Below the pieces are notes generated by a model. The model did not search any database. It was given only the letters and a program-made list of their open reading frames with translations, and was not told where the DNA came from. Positions 18,246-27,474 of a DNA stretch of 64,000 bases are shown here, one piece after another (position 1 is the first letter of the stretch; each line of letters starts with the position of its first letter). Both the position numbers and the translations under genes were made by a program. The DNA is from Corynebacterium guangdongense (GTDB lineage Bacteria > Actinomycetota > Actinomycetes > Mycobacteriales > Mycobacteriaceae): the NCBI RefSeq assembly GCF_030408915.1, contig NZ_CP047654.1:2666001-2730000 (forward strand), written 5' to 3'.

Positions 18246-19040
18246 TCACCGGCGTGGTCTGTGGACCCGCCCGCCGGGCGCCGCGCTTTCCGAACCCGGA
18301 TCCGGCGACCCCGGTTCGTCCTCGTGGCCGTCGAGAATCCAGGCCGCGTGCTCCGGGACGTCGGTGGCCAGGATGTCGACCCCCTGGCCGAGGGCGAAGA
18401 GGATGTCGCGGGTGGTGTTCGGCGTCCACATGTAGGTCGGCAAATCGTGCGCGCCGACGAGATCCGGTCGCCAGCGCGCCGAGGGAAGGGACAGCCCGAG
18501 GCCGGTGGGTTCGGACATCAGGATGTCGGCCGGGTTGAAGCGGCGCTCCCACACGCGGCGCAGGTAGATGCGGTCGATCTGGGGCGCCATCTCGTACATG
18601 CGGCGCATCGAGCGGTGGGAAAAGGAAATGACGTGGATGCGCGGGTCGTCGACGAGCCCCGCGTAGCGCAGGTGACGCACCACCTGTTCCTCGGTGATGC
18701 GCGCGAAGCGGGTGGGGTGCTTGATCTCGATGTAGAGGTGCTTGTCGGGGTGATCCTGATGCATCTCGACGATCTCCTCGAGCATCAGCATCTGCTGGGG
18801 CAGCTCCGCCGTGCCGATGTTGAGCCTGCGCAGATCAGCGGAGTCCATCGCCGAGACCCGCCCGGCGCGCCCGGTGGTGCGGGTGACCGTGGCGTCGTGC
18901 TGGATCATCAGCCGCTGGTCCGCGGACAGGCGCACATCGAATTCGATGCCGTGGATCGGGAGGTTCAGGGCGTTGAGGAACCCGGCCCGCGTGTGTTCGC
19001 GGAACCCGGGCGCGTTGCCACGGTGGGCAACGATCTTCAC
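18246..19040 (-). CDS. Glycerophosphodiester phosphodiesterase paralog
   Basis: A 264-residue GDPD-family enzyme closely similar to the one at 16246-17037: both begin KIVAHRGNAPGF and share DPRIHVISFSH and the GLGLS segment. Catalytic residues are present (HRG, the Glu of REHT, EFDVRLSADQRLMIQHD, YIEIKHP). The C-terminal 25 residues are low-complexity and Pro/Gly-rich. The GTG start at 19040 overlaps the pyruvate kinase stop as GTGA (19037-19040), so it is translationally coupled to that gene. The glycolytic partner and paralog suggest use of glycerophosphodiesters as phosphate and carbon source (inference). Confidence 0.85.
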   Translation of the reverse strand: MKIVAHRGNAPGFREHTRAGFLNALNLPIHGIEFDVRLSADQRLMIQHDATVTRTTGRAGRVSAMDSADLRRLNIGTAELPQQMLMLEEIVEMHQDHPDKHLYIEIKHPTRFARITEEQVVRHLRYAGLVDDPRIHVISFSHRSMRRMYEMAPQIDRIYLRRVWERRFNPADILMSEPTGLGLSLPSARWRPDLVGAHDLPTYMWTPNTTRDILFALGQGVDILATDVPEHAAWILDGHEDEPGSPDPGSESAAPGGRVHRPRR

Positions 19041-20944
19041 AACGCGTTCTCCCAGCTTTCGATGCGGCGCAGCTGGATGCGGTTCTTGCGCTGGGAGGCG
19101 CCGAGCTTCGCGGACATGTCGTTGAGGATGCGGATGGTGTCGGTGATGTGCGGACCCTTGTTGAGCATGACGCACTCCGCGCGCAGGGCGTAGGCGGCGT
19201 CGGTGATCTCCGCGCGGGTGGGCAGACCGGACTTCGCCAGGGACTCGAGGATCTGGGTGGCCATGATCGTCGGGACGTGGCCGGCCTCGGCCATGTTCAT
19301 GATGAAGCGCGGCACCTCGGCCATGCGCTGGAAGCCGAGTTCGACGGCCAGGTCCCCGCGGGCGACCATGACCCCGAGGTTGGCGTGGCGCATGCCGGCC
19401 AGCAGCACCGTGGCCAGGTTCTCGTAGCCGGGGACTGTCTCGATCTTGAGCACGACGCCCAGGTTGCGGGCGCGCTCGCCGGCTTCCGGGCCCGACTCCT
19501 CCCCGATCTCCCGGGCGATCGTCTCCAGCGTTTCCAGGAGGAACTCGACGTCGCCGGCGTCGCGGATGAAGGAGACGTTGGCGATATCCGCGTGGCGGGC
19601 GACGAAGCCGAGGGCCTCGACGTCCTCCTCGGTCAGCGACGGCAGCGGCAGCTCCGTGTCCGGCAGGTTGATGCCCTTGTAGGCGGCCAGGTTCGTGCCG
19701 CCGGGGGCGGCGCGGGTGATGTGCAGGGTGACCTGGGTGTGGCCGTCGACCTCCTGCGTGTCGATCGCCCTGGCCGCGATGGAGCCGTCGTCGAAAAGTA
19801 CGCTGTGGCCCTCCTCGATGGCGAGGACGGCCTCCGGCAGGGTGCAGCCGATGGTGGGGGTGCCCGGCCGGGAGGGATCCGCCGGGGAGGGGTCGGTGGT
19901 GAGGACGAGGGTGTCACCGGTGTGCAGGCGCAGGCGCTGCTCGGAGGGTTCGATGCCGGAGACGCGGGTGCGGGTCCACTCGTGCTCGATGAGCGTGGTG
20001 TTGGAGACGTAGGCGTTCTGCTCGCCGAGGGCGCGCACCGCGCGAACGCCGGAGCCGTCGCCGAACACGTCCTCGTTGATCGTCTCCACGGTGAACTCGC
20101 GGCGCGGACCGCGGGTGTCATGGAAGCTCAGGACGCCGCCCGGGGCCAGCCCCCCGAGCCAGTCCGGGTCGACCTTGACGGTCAGGGTCGGCCGTCCCTC
20201 GGCGGGGGGTGGCGCCGGGAGCTCACCCTCGAGGGTGTTCGGCAGCAACCAGATCTTGGCCGGGTGAATCACCTCGCCGATCTCGGTGCGTTTGACGCGG
20301 GCGCGGGCGATCTCCGGGCCCGGCGCGATCGCACCGGTGCGCAGCTTCGGGCCGGCCAGGTCCATGGCGATTCTGATGGTGACGTCGGACTCGGCGGCGG
20401 CGCGGTGCACGTTATCTATCATGCAGCCCCAGGCCTCCGGGCCGTCGTGGGCGCAGTTGATGCGGGCCAGATCCATGCCGGCGTCGACGAAGCCGCGGAC
20501 CAGATCGAGGTCGTGGGCGGCCTCGGTGGGCAGCGTGACCATGATGCGCGAGTGGGTGTCCTCGGTGGTCTCGCCGAGGAGGCGGTCGGCGTGCGTCTCC
20601 AGGATGTCGTCCGCGCGGGTGAAGGCGCCGGAGACCTCGTCGTTCCCGTACTTCAGCTCCTGGCCGAGGTACGTCGACAGCACGTTACGGGCCCCCTGGA
20701 GGCGGGCCAGGACGTTGGGCTCGGTGGTGGTCAAGCGGGTGGCGCCGACGTCGGAAAGCCGCATCTGGAGGCGGCGGATGTCGCGGTTGCGCAGCGCCGT
20801 GTAGTGAACCAGGTTCCGGGCGCCCGCGCGGTGCGTCTCCTCCACCCTGTCGATCGCCTCCCGGTGCTCGTTTTCCGCCTCACGGATCTCCTCGATCAGG
20901 CGGTCGAGCTCGCCGAGCGTCTCCTGAAGTTTCTGGGTGTCCAT
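19037..20944 (-). CDS. pyk2: Atypical pyruvate kinase with N-terminal extension (Pyk2 type)
   Basis: A 635-residue protein, much longer than standard pyruvate kinase (about 475). Residues about 1-125 are a helical, Glu/Arg-rich extension containing TTEPNVLARLQGARNVL. The barrel and B domain follow: IMVTLPTEA, LARINCAHDG (normally RxNFSHG), AMDLAGPKLRTG, LKIETVPGYENL (catalytic Lys and metal Glu) and GVMVARGDLAVELG, MATQILESL. The usual C-terminal allosteric domain is missing, the protein ending after GPHITDTIRIL. C. glutamicum has a similar 619-residue gene (pyk2) beside a glpQ gene, so this is its probable ortholog. Catalysis is plausible but unproven. The stop overlaps the next GDPD gene by 4 bp. 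Confidence 0.82.
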   Translation of the reverse strand: MDTQKLQETLGELDRLIEEIREAENEHREAIDRVEETHRAGARNLVHYTALRNRDIRRLQMRLSDVGATRLTTTEPNVLARLQGARNVLSTYLGQELKYGNDEVSGAFTRADDILETHADRLLGETTEDTHSRIMVTLPTEAAHDLDLVRGFVDAGMDLARINCAHDGPEAWGCMIDNVHRAAAESDVTIRIAMDLAGPKLRTGAIAPGPEIARARVKRTEIGEVIHPAKIWLLPNTLEGELPAPPPAEGRPTLTVKVDPDWLGGLAPGGVLSFHDTRGPRREFTVETINEDVFGDGSGVRAVRALGEQNAYVSNTTLIEHEWTRTRVSGIEPSEQRLRLHTGDTLVLTTDPSPADPSRPGTPTIGCTLPEAVLAIEEGHSVLFDDGSIAARAIDTQEVDGHTQVTLHITRAAPGGTNLAAYKGINLPDTELPLPSLTEEDVEALGFVARHADIANVSFIRDAGDVEFLLETLETIAREIGEESGPEAGERARNLGVVLKIETVPGYENLATVLLAGMRHANLGVMVARGDLAVELGFQRMAEVPRFIMNMAEAGHVPTIMATQILESLAKSGLPTRAEITDAAYALRAECVMLNKGPHITDTIRILNDMSAKLGASQRKNRIQLRRIESWENAL

Positions 20945-21121
20945 GTCTGCCCTCCGGCCTTGTCGTGCGATCGCCCGCCATGACGGAAATGGTGGTGCGG
21001 GTGAGCTGAGGCGTCACCAACTCTCCTCCCGCCATTGTGCCCCTGCGTCGCCGGTTCGGCATCCCGGAACCTGACACCCGCTGGTGTGCGCCCGCGCAGC
21101 GCTTCGGCCATAATCGGGCCC

Positions 21122-22969
21122 ATGCCAGTTACCCCCAGAGCCCGGCTCCGACGGATCAGTCGGCGCGCGGCCGTCAGTTCGCTGAAGCTGGCTCTCGGGG
21201 CGGTGGAGGTCTACTCCGAGCTGTTGCCGGGCGTCCGGATGGGCGCCCGTCGTCGGCGGCGGCTGCCGGACAACATGGGCGCCGGCATCCTCGGCGCGGA
21301 GGCGGCCACCTGGTGGGCCATCTCCCCCTCGCTGCTGCCGCGGCCCTGGTGGGTCACCGCGCTCAACGTCGCGATCTGCCAGGGCGTCGGGCACGGCGCG
21401 GCCACGGCCACCCGGTTCACCCTCAGCCGCACCTTCGACCTCATCGGGTGGCGTCCCCGCCGCCGCATCACGGAGCGCACCCACGACGTTCTCCACTGGG
21501 TCATGGCCGGCATCACCGGCGTCGTCACCCTGACCAGCCTCTGGCGCCAGGACACGCAGGCCGCGCTTGTCGACGCCCCGATCACCCGGGGTCGCCAGCA
21601 CGCCATCACCGGAGTACTGGCCGGCTCCCTCGGTTACGGAAGCATTCTGCTCGTCGGGGAGGTCGCGGAACTCTCCGTCAACCGGACGGCGCGCGCGCTC
21701 AACCGCTGGTTCCCGCCGGTGATCAGCTGGCCGGTCGGCGCCGCCCTCGTCGCCGGGGTAACCGTAGTCGCCTCCGACAGGCTGCTGGTCCGGCGGACGC
21801 TCAACTCCGTGGGCCGGTCCGCCCAGGAACGCAACCTCTCGATTTTCCCGGGTTCGCGGATGCCCTGGGAGCCGGAGCGTTCCGGCTCCCCCGCCTCCTT
21901 CGAGCGCTGGCGCTCGCTGGGCTCCCAGGGGCGGGCGCTGGTCTCCTCGGGACCCCGCAGGCGCGACATCGTGGCGGTCACCGGGCTTCACGACGCCGAC
22001 GCCACCGAACCCATCCGCATCTTTGTCGGCATGATCCGTTACCGCAGCTACGAGCAGCAGGCGCAGCAGGTGCTCCGCGAGATGGACCGCACCGGCGCTT
22101 TCCACCGGCCGGTCATCACGATGATGGCGGCCGCGGGCACCGGTTGGCTGACGGACTGGTCCGTCGGCGCGGTGGAGTTCCTCACCGGCGGCAACTGCGC
22201 CACCGTCGCGATGCAGTACTCCTACCTGCCCTCGGCGGTCGCCTTCATCACCGACCACGAAACCCCGGTGGAGTCCTCCACGATCCTCATCCGGGCCATC
22301 CTCGACCGTCTCGACCAGATGGATCCCGCCACCCGGCCGAAGTTCTACGTCTCCGGTGAATCCCTCGGCGCCTACGGCATCGCCGATTCCTTCGAGGACG
22401 CCGAGGATCTGTTGCGTCGCGTCGACGGCGCGCTGTTCACCGGCACGCCCCGCTTCACGCGGCTGCACCGCGCCATCACCGACTCCCGGGACGCCGGCTC
22501 CCCGGAGCGGGTGCCGGTCATCGACGGTGGCCGCCACATCCGTTTCGCCGCGGTGCCGGAGCACATCAACACCACCTTCGCCGGCGAGAGGTTCGCCAAC
22601 GAGTGGCAGTTCCCGCGCGTCGTCTTCGCCCAGCACGCCTCGGACCCCATCACCTTCTGGGACTGGAACCTCTTCCTCCGGCAGCCGGACTGGCTGCGCG
22701 AACCCGGTTCCCGCGGCGTGCCCGCACCGGAGGCGCAACGGCTTGACGTGTTCGCCGGGATGCGCTGGGTCCCCTTCATCACGGGCTGGCAGGTCGGCCT
22801 GGACCAGGTCAGTTCGCTCAATTTCCCGGGCGGCCACGCCCATCAGTACCACGGTGAGGTTTCCTGGTACTGGGAGAAGATTCTCGGCGACAACACCGTC
22901 GTCACCGTCGACGAAGCCATGGCCGCACGCATCGAGGCCTGGATCCGGGCCAACCTCATCAAGCGTTAG
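21122..22969 (+). CDS. Membrane-anchored alpha/beta-hydrolase family protein
   Basis: A 615-residue protein. Residues about 1-240 contain an Arg-rich start and four to five hydrophobic segments (ATWWAISPSLLPRPWW, GITGVVTLTSLW, ITGVLAGSLGYGSILLVGEV, VISWPVGAALVAGVTVV). The C-terminal half is an alpha/beta-hydrolase: the nucleophile elbow is GESLG in KFYVSGESLGAYG, and late catalytic residues may lie in ASDPITFWDW and GGHAHQYHGE. This resembles the actinobacterial family once called DUF2319. Substrate is unknown; a membrane lipid or wall ester is plausible. The ATG at 21122 follows CATAAT by 7 nt (21109-21114), so it is probably leaderless. Its stop overlaps the convergent phoD stop (22966-22969). 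Confidence 0.78.
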   Translation: MPVTPRARLRRISRRAAVSSLKLALGAVEVYSELLPGVRMGARRRRRLPDNMGAGILGAEAATWWAISPSLLPRPWWVTALNVAICQGVGHGAATATRFTLSRTFDLIGWRPRRRITERTHDVLHWVMAGITGVVTLTSLWRQDTQAALVDAPITRGRQHAITGVLAGSLGYGSILLVGEVAELSVNRTARALNRWFPPVISWPVGAALVAGVTVVASDRLLVRRTLNSVGRSAQERNLSIFPGSRMPWEPERSGSPASFERWRSLGSQGRALVSSGPRRRDIVAVTGLHDADATEPIRIFVGMIRYRSYEQQAQQVLREMDRTGAFHRPVITMMAAAGTGWLTDWSVGAVEFLTGGNCATVAMQYSYLPSAVAFITDHETPVESSTILIRAILDRLDQMDPATRPKFYVSGESLGAYGIADSFEDAEDLLRRVDGALFTGTPRFTRLHRAITDSRDAGSPERVPVIDGGRHIRFAAVPEHINTTFAGERFANEWQFPRVVFAQHASDPITFWDWNLFLRQPDWLREPGSRGVPAPEAQRLDVFAGMRWVPFITGWQVGLDQVSSLNFPGGHAHQYHGEVSWYWEKILGDNTVVTVDEAMAARIEAWIRANLIKR

Positions 22970-24687
22970 ACGAGGGTGATCGCCCGGCCGTCGTAGGTGG
23001 CGGCGGGCCCTGCGTGCAGGCCGGAGCCGCGGGTGTAGATGTCGTCCACGCGCAGCCATCGCATGGTGACGCCTGCGTGCGTCACGCTCAGGATGGCGAA
23101 GCCGTGCGCGTCCAGGTCGACGTGGGCGACGTGCGGGTTGTGCGTCCGGATGTGGCTCTCGGCGGTGGCGGCGACGAGGCTGTCCTCGGGCAGCGCGAGG
23201 ATGTCGTCGATGTTGCGCGCCGTGATGGAGGTGGTGACCAGCTCCGCGGCCACCACCTCCCGGTCGTGGACGATGTGGTTGGCCCACTCGGAGTGGATGT
23301 CGCCGGTGAGGAACACGGTGCGCCCCTCCGGGTGGTGCCGGGACAGGTCGGCGAGCAGGCGGGCGCGGTCCGCCGGGTAGCCGTCCCACTGGTCCGGGTT
23401 CGCCGCCGCGGCCTTCTCCCCCTCCGCGGTGGAGGCCTCGGCGGCCCCGGTCATCGTCGCCAGCGGTCCGCGGACGGAGGCCTCGAGAGAGACCATGTTC
23501 AGCGGCGCCATCATCACCGAGGTGCCGATGAGGTTCCAGCGGGTGTCGGCCGTCGACAGGCGGGCGCTGAGCCAGTCGAACTGCTCGGAGCCCATCATCG
23601 TCGGAGGCAGCCCGCCGACCCGCGGGAGCGTCGGCCGGGAACGGTAGCTGCGCAGGTCCAGCATGTGCAGCTCGGCGAGGGTGCCGAAACGTAGGCTGCG
23701 GTAGATCCGGCCGCCCCGGGAGGGGGCCGCGCCCCGGACCGGCAGCCACTCGAGGTAGGCCTGCATCGCGGCGTCGCGACGCGTCGGCCACTCGCCGGCG
23801 AGCGGGGTGTGCCCGGCCGCCCCGTGCTCCCAGGCGTCGTTGGCGATCTCGTGGTCGTCCCAGGTCACCACCCAGGGGGCGGCGGCATGGGCGGCCTGCA
23901 GCTCGGTGTCGCGGCGGTAGTTGCCGTAGCGGGCGCGATAGTCCGCCAGGGAGGTGATCTCCCAGGTCGGCACGTGGGGGCGCGAGATTCCGTGGCGGCC
24001 GGGGTAGGCGCCGGAGGCGTACTCGTAGAGGTAATCGCCCAGGTGGACCACGGCATCCACCTCACCGCGGGCGGCGGCCGCGGCGATGCCGGTGTAGGCC
24101 CCGAAGTAACCGGCCTCGAAGTTCGCGCAGGAGGCCACCGCCAACCGAATCTCCCCCGGATCAGCGTCCTCCGCCGGGGCGGTCCGGGTGCGGCCCACCG
24201 GTGAGCTCGCCCCCGCCAGCTCCCCCTCCAGGACCCCGAAACGGAAGTAGTAGACGGTGCCCGGCGCAAGACCGTGGGGGTCGACGTGGACGGTGTGGTC
24301 GGTGGCGGCTGTGACCAGTACGTTCCCGGATCGGACGATGTCGCGCATCGCCGGATCCGTGGCGACCTCCCAGCGCAGCGTGACGTCCGCGCCGAGCCCG
24401 GAACCCGGCACCGCCTCCGGCGAGGGCGTCACCCGCGACCACAGGATGACGCTGGTCGGCAGCGGATCCCCGGAGGCCACCCCGTGCATGAAGGCGGAGT
24501 GCTCCACGTCCGCGTAGGGTTCCAGCCGCCCGCCGACCCCGGCGGTGCGGGCGTCGCCGACCGACTGGACGCTGCTCGCATGGACCCGATCCAGCGAGGA
24601 CGGGGCCAGTGACAGCGTGCCCACCGCGAAGGCGGATCGCAGCAGTCCACGTCGGCCGACAAGCCACGGTCTGCGCTGCTGCTCCAC
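22966..24687 (-). CDS. phoD: PhoD-like alkaline phosphatase, Tat-exported
   Basis: About 573 residues from GTG 24687. The N-terminus has a twin-arginine signal, LVGRRGLLRSAFAVG, ending near HASS, so the folded enzyme is exported. The PhoD phosphatase part shows MHGVASGDPLPTSVILWSRV, the metal-site motifs SCANFEAG, HLGDYLYEYA and WDDHEIANDAW, and FLTGDIHSEWAN. It releases phosphate from phosphodiesters and esters outside the cell and needs Ca/Fe in known members. GACAAT sits 7 nt before GTG 24687 (leaderless-like); an alternative GTG at 24744 would give 592 residues with an unusually long n-region. Direct repeats CTTAACC at 24750-24766 lie upstream. The convergent neighbour overlaps at the stop. 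Confidence 0.88.
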   Translation of the reverse strand: MEQQRRPWLVGRRGLLRSAFAVGTLSLAPSSLDRVHASSVQSVGDARTAGVGGRLEPYADVEHSAFMHGVASGDPLPTSVILWSRVTPSPEAVPGSGLGADVTLRWEVATDPAMRDIVRSGNVLVTAATDHTVHVDPHGLAPGTVYYFRFGVLEGELAGASSPVGRTRTAPAEDADPGEIRLAVASCANFEAGYFGAYTGIAAAAARGEVDAVVHLGDYLYEYASGAYPGRHGISRPHVPTWEITSLADYRARYGNYRRDTELQAAHAAAPWVVTWDDHEIANDAWEHGAAGHTPLAGEWPTRRDAAMQAYLEWLPVRGAAPSRGGRIYRSLRFGTLAELHMLDLRSYRSRPTLPRVGGLPPTMMGSEQFDWLSARLSTADTRWNLIGTSVMMAPLNMVSLEASVRGPLATMTGAAEASTAEGEKAAAANPDQWDGYPADRARLLADLSRHHPEGRTVFLTGDIHSEWANHIVHDREVVAAELVTTSITARNIDDILALPEDSLVAATAESHIRTHNPHVAHVDLDAHGFAILSVTHAGVTMRWLRVDDIYTRGSGLHAGPAATYDGRAITLV

Positions 24688-24749
24688 GCTCGGTATTGTC
24701 CCCTCGCCCACCGGTCCCGGCCAGCCGGACGGGGGAGATTTCACGTCCC

Positions 24750-24766
24750 CTTAACCGTGCTTAACC
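24750..24766. promoter_or_regulatory. Direct repeats CTTAACC upstream of phoD
   Basis: CTTAACC occurs at 24750-24756 and 24760-24766, repeating every 10 bp, one helical turn. It lies in the divergent phoD/HAD region, 17-30 bp from the HAD -10 box. Response regulators such as PhoR bind tandem direct repeats, and related TTAACC words precede ugpA. Function is inference. Confidence 0.4.
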
Positions 24767-24796
24767 TGCCGGTCATGTGGCACTAGACTTCCCGCC

Positions 24797-25477
24797 ATGA
24801 ACGTGAGCGATGACGTCAGCACCGTCCTCTTCGACCTGGACGGCACCCTCGTCGACCACGAGGCCGCCGCCCGGGCCGGCGCCGTCACGCTCGCCCGGCA
24901 CCGCGGGCTGGCCGAGCCCGAGGAGCAGTGGCGGCGTTGGCACACCATTGAACGGCAGTGGTTCACCCGCTTCGAGCTCGGCGCGATCACCCACACCCAG
25001 CAGCGGGTGGCCCGCTGCCGGGAGTTCCTCGGCGAACCCGGGCTGTCCGACGCCGAGGCCCTGGGCGTCTACGAGACCTATCTCGCCGCCTACCGCGCCG
25101 CCTGGCGGGCCTACGACGACGCCCACGACGCTCTGACCAGGGCCAGCGACAGCGGTCGCGCGGTCGGTGTCTTCACCAACGGCGTCCGCGAGATGCAGCA
25201 GGCCAAACTCGAGTGCACCGGACTCGACGACGAGCGCATCACTCTCCTGCCCACGGTGGAGCTCGGCGCCGCGAAACCCGCACCCGAGTCCTACCGCCTC
25301 GCGGCGGAGGCGATGGGCGTCGGCAAGCCTCCGCAGGTGCTGATGATCGGCGACTCCTGGGCCAACGACGTCGCCGGCCCGCTGGCGGTCGGCTGGCGGG
25401 CGACCTATCTCACCCGCGCCGGGCTGCCACGGGAGGGGGCGCCCAACGTCACCACGCTGGCCGACGTCCGGTTCTAG
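24797..25477 (+). CDS. HAD-superfamily hydrolase
   Basis: A 226-residue cytoplasmic phosphatase-like protein of the haloacid dehalogenase superfamily with a helical cap (subclass IA). Motif I is LFDLDGTLVDH (nucleophile Asp13), motif II is GVFTNG, motif III Lys is in ELGAAKPAPESY, and motif IV is MIGDSWANDVAG. It dephosphorylates a small metabolite; substrate unknown. The ATG at 24797 follows TAGACT (24784-24789) by exactly 7 nt with no ribosome binding site, so a leaderless message is likely. It is divergent from phoD, which raises the possibility of shared phosphate control (inference). Confidence 0.87.
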   Translation: MNVSDDVSTVLFDLDGTLVDHEAAARAGAVTLARHRGLAEPEEQWRRWHTIERQWFTRFELGAITHTQQRVARCREFLGEPGLSDAEALGVYETYLAAYRAAWRAYDDAHDALTRASDSGRAVGVFTNGVREMQQAKLECTGLDDERITLLPTVELGAAKPAPESYRLAAEAMGVGKPPQVLMIGDSWANDVAGPLAVGWRATYLTRAGLPREGAPNVTTLADVRF

Positions 25478-25531
25478 GGTCGTGACCCGAATTCCTCGGA
25501 AACTTCCCCCTGTGGACGTATGATCATCTCT

Positions 25532-26569
25532 ATGACTTCCGTCACCGCCCCCATGCGCGTCGGCATCGCCGGTTACTCCACGGCCAGCTGGCTGCACGCC
25601 GAACCTATCCGCAAGGCCGGAGGCGTCGTCGCGGCCGTCGTCACCCGCAACCCCGAACGCCGCGCCCAGGCCCGGGCCGAGAACCCGGGCGTCCACGTGC
25701 TCGACAGCCTGGACGAGCTGCTGGCGCACCCCGGACTCGACGCCGTCGTTTTGGGCACCCCCTCCGGGCTCCACCACGAGCATGCACTCCAGGTGATTTC
25801 CGCGGGACTGCCGGTCGTCGTCGAAAAGCCCCTCGGCGTCAACCTCGCCGAGACGCAGGAGGTGGTCGAGGCCGCCCGCGCCGCCGGGGTCCCACTGACG
25901 GTCTACCTGCAGCGACGCTGGGACCGATCCCATCAGGTCGCCCGCGCGCTGGTCTCCTCGGGTCGGCTGGGCGAGGTCTACCGATTCGAGTTCCGCTGGG
26001 AACGCTGGATCCCCGAACCCCGACACCGCTGGCGTGAGGAGACCCCGAGCTCGCAGGGCGGCGGAAAGCTCCTCGACCTCGGCCCGCACATGGTGGACCT
26101 GGCCGTGCAGCTCTTCGGGCCCGTCAAAGCGGTCTACGCCGAGGTGCAGGCCCGCAAACAGGTCGGCGACGACGAGGCGCACGTGGCCCTGCACCACGCC
26201 GACAGCAGGGTCACCCACCTGGACGTCGGCACCCTGGTCGCCGCCCCCGGCCCGCGCATGCGGCTGATCGGAAGCGCGGGCACCTGGGTGTACGACGACT
26301 TCGTGGACATGAACCGGGAGGGTCCGCTGCACCCCGACCTGGCCGACGCGCCGGACTCCTGCGGCTGGCTCTACGGCGGACCCGAGCGGGTGGCCGTCCC
26401 CGCCATCGAGGAGGACTGGAGCGAGTTCTACCGCCGGTTCTTCCTCGCCCTGCGCGGGCCGGCGCCGAGCGCCCACATGCCGGTGCCCCCGCAGGACGTC
26501 GTCCACATCGCCGAGGTGCTCGACGCCGCACTGCTCAGCGGGAGCACCGGTCAGGTCGTGCGGCTCTAG
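25532..26569 (+). CDS. Gfo/Idh/MocA-family oxidoreductase
   Basis: A 345-residue NAD(P)-dependent dehydrogenase of the Gfo/Idh/MocA family. The N-terminal Rossmann fold starts RVGIAGYSTASW, where the canonical second and third glycines of GxGxxG are altered (GIAGYST), then VVVEKPLGVNLAE carries the EKP motif with the catalytic Lys. The C-terminal domain has GGGKLLDLGPHMVDLA, with the Asp and His usual in the active site. Substrate is probably a sugar or polyol but cannot be told. The ATG at 25532 follows TATGAT (25519-25524) by 7 nt, so it is likely leaderless; the frame's earlier ATG at 25520 overlaps that -10 box. It is convergent with msrA. Confidence 0.85.
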   Translation: MTSVTAPMRVGIAGYSTASWLHAEPIRKAGGVVAAVVTRNPERRAQARAENPGVHVLDSLDELLAHPGLDAVVLGTPSGLHHEHALQVISAGLPVVVEKPLGVNLAETQEVVEAARAAGVPLTVYLQRRWDRSHQVARALVSSGRLGEVYRFEFRWERWIPEPRHRWREETPSSQGGGKLLDLGPHMVDLAVQLFGPVKAVYAEVQARKQVGDDEAHVALHHADSRVTHLDVGTLVAAPGPRMRLIGSAGTWVYDDFVDMNREGPLHPDLADAPDSCGWLYGGPERVAVPAIEEDWSEFYRRFFLALRGPAPSAHMPVPPQDVVHIAEVLDAALLSGSTGQVVRL

Positions 26570-26578
26570 GCCCTGTGC

Positions 26579-27256
26579 CTACGCCTTCGCGGGGATGGTG
26601 CAGGCCACTCCCGTGGAGTGGTGCGGACAATAACCGTCGGGGACCTTCTGAAGGTACTGCTGGTGGTAGTCCTCGGCCAGGTAGTAGCGGCCGGAGGGAG
26701 TCTCCGCGAGGGTCTTGACCTCGGTGGTCACCTCACCGAAGCCCCGGCCGGCCAGCTCCTTCGCGTAGGCGTCGACGATCTCCCGGACCCGCCGCTTGTC
26801 CGCCTCGGCGTCCGGCCCGGTCGTGAAAATGGCGGAGCGGTACTGGGTTCCCACGTCGTTGCCCTGGCGGTTGACCTGGGTGGGGTCGTGGTTCTCGAGG
26901 GCGACCTTCACCAGCTCATCCAGCGAGACCTTCGCCGGGTCGTAGACGACCTCCACCACCTCGGTGTGGTTGGTGCGCCCGGTGCAGACCTCCCGGTAGG
27001 TCGGGTTCGGGGTCACGCCGCCGGCGTAGCCGACAGAGGTGGACTCCACGCCCGCCATCTGCCAGTAGATCTTTTCCACGCCCCAGAAACAGCCGATGCC
27101 CACGATGAGGGACTTCTGCCCTTCCTTCCAGGGGCCGGTGATCGGCGTGCCGAGGACGGTATGCGGCCGCGGGTTCTCCAGGACGGGGTGCTTCCCGCCC
27201 GGCAGGGTCTGATCCTCGGGAAGTAGTTCGGGGGTCTGCTGGAACATCCAGTACAT
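26579..27256 (-). CDS. msrA: Peptide-methionine (S)-S-oxide reductase
   Basis: A 225-residue repair enzyme that reduces methionine-S-sulfoxide in proteins. The catalytic motif GCFWGVE places Cys56; other conserved parts are SVGYAGG, YREVCTGRTNHTEVVEVVYDP, NRQGNDVGTQYRS and the tail AEDYHQQYLQK. Resolving cysteines are likely the pair in PDGYCPHH and TGVACT near the C-terminus. GGAAGGAG lies upstream of ATG 27256. It is divergent from sodA, pairing two oxidative-stress genes, as at the equivalent C. glutamicum locus. The stop lies 9 bp from the convergent Gfo/Idh gene with no terminator between. Confidence 0.96.
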   Translation of the reverse strand: MYWMFQQTPELLPEDQTLPGGKHPVLENPRPHTVLGTPITGPWKEGQKSLIVGIGCFWGVEKIYWQMAGVESTSVGYAGGVTPNPTYREVCTGRTNHTEVVEVVYDPAKVSLDELVKVALENHDPTQVNRQGNDVGTQYRSAIFTTGPDAEADKRRVREIVDAYAKELAGRGFGEVTTEVKTLAETPSGRYYLAEDYHQQYLQKVPDGYCPHHSTGVACTIPAKA

Positions 27257-27381
27257 GGGGTGGGCTCCTTCCGACGGCAGTGTCTTTCCCTGTCAACGCC
27301 TCGGCCCCCGGAACAATTCCCCGCGTCCGAGCTGGAAGTTATCAATAGGGAACCTCTCATAACACCAGCGGAACAATAACG

Positions 27382-27474
27382 TTGCCAGCCCGATGATTTT
27401 GCCTATAGTGGGGATCAGCGCACGGGCCGGAAGGCCGGTGCCCGAGGTTTTAACAATCGAAAGGACTTACCCCG
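27382..27474 (+). promoter_or_regulatory. sodA promoter and leader
   Basis: TTGCCA (27382-27387), 16 bp, TATAGT (27404-27409) predicts transcription from about 27416, with a 60-nt leader containing GAAAGGA (27458-27464) before the sodA ATG. The msrA promoter lies divergently in the same 218-bp gap. Confidence 0.6.

Noticed and set aside
21014..23791. 925-codon minus-strand frame
   Set aside because: Spans the alpha/beta-hydrolase gene and the phoD 3' end in the wrong frame; composition is that of a GC-rich shadow.
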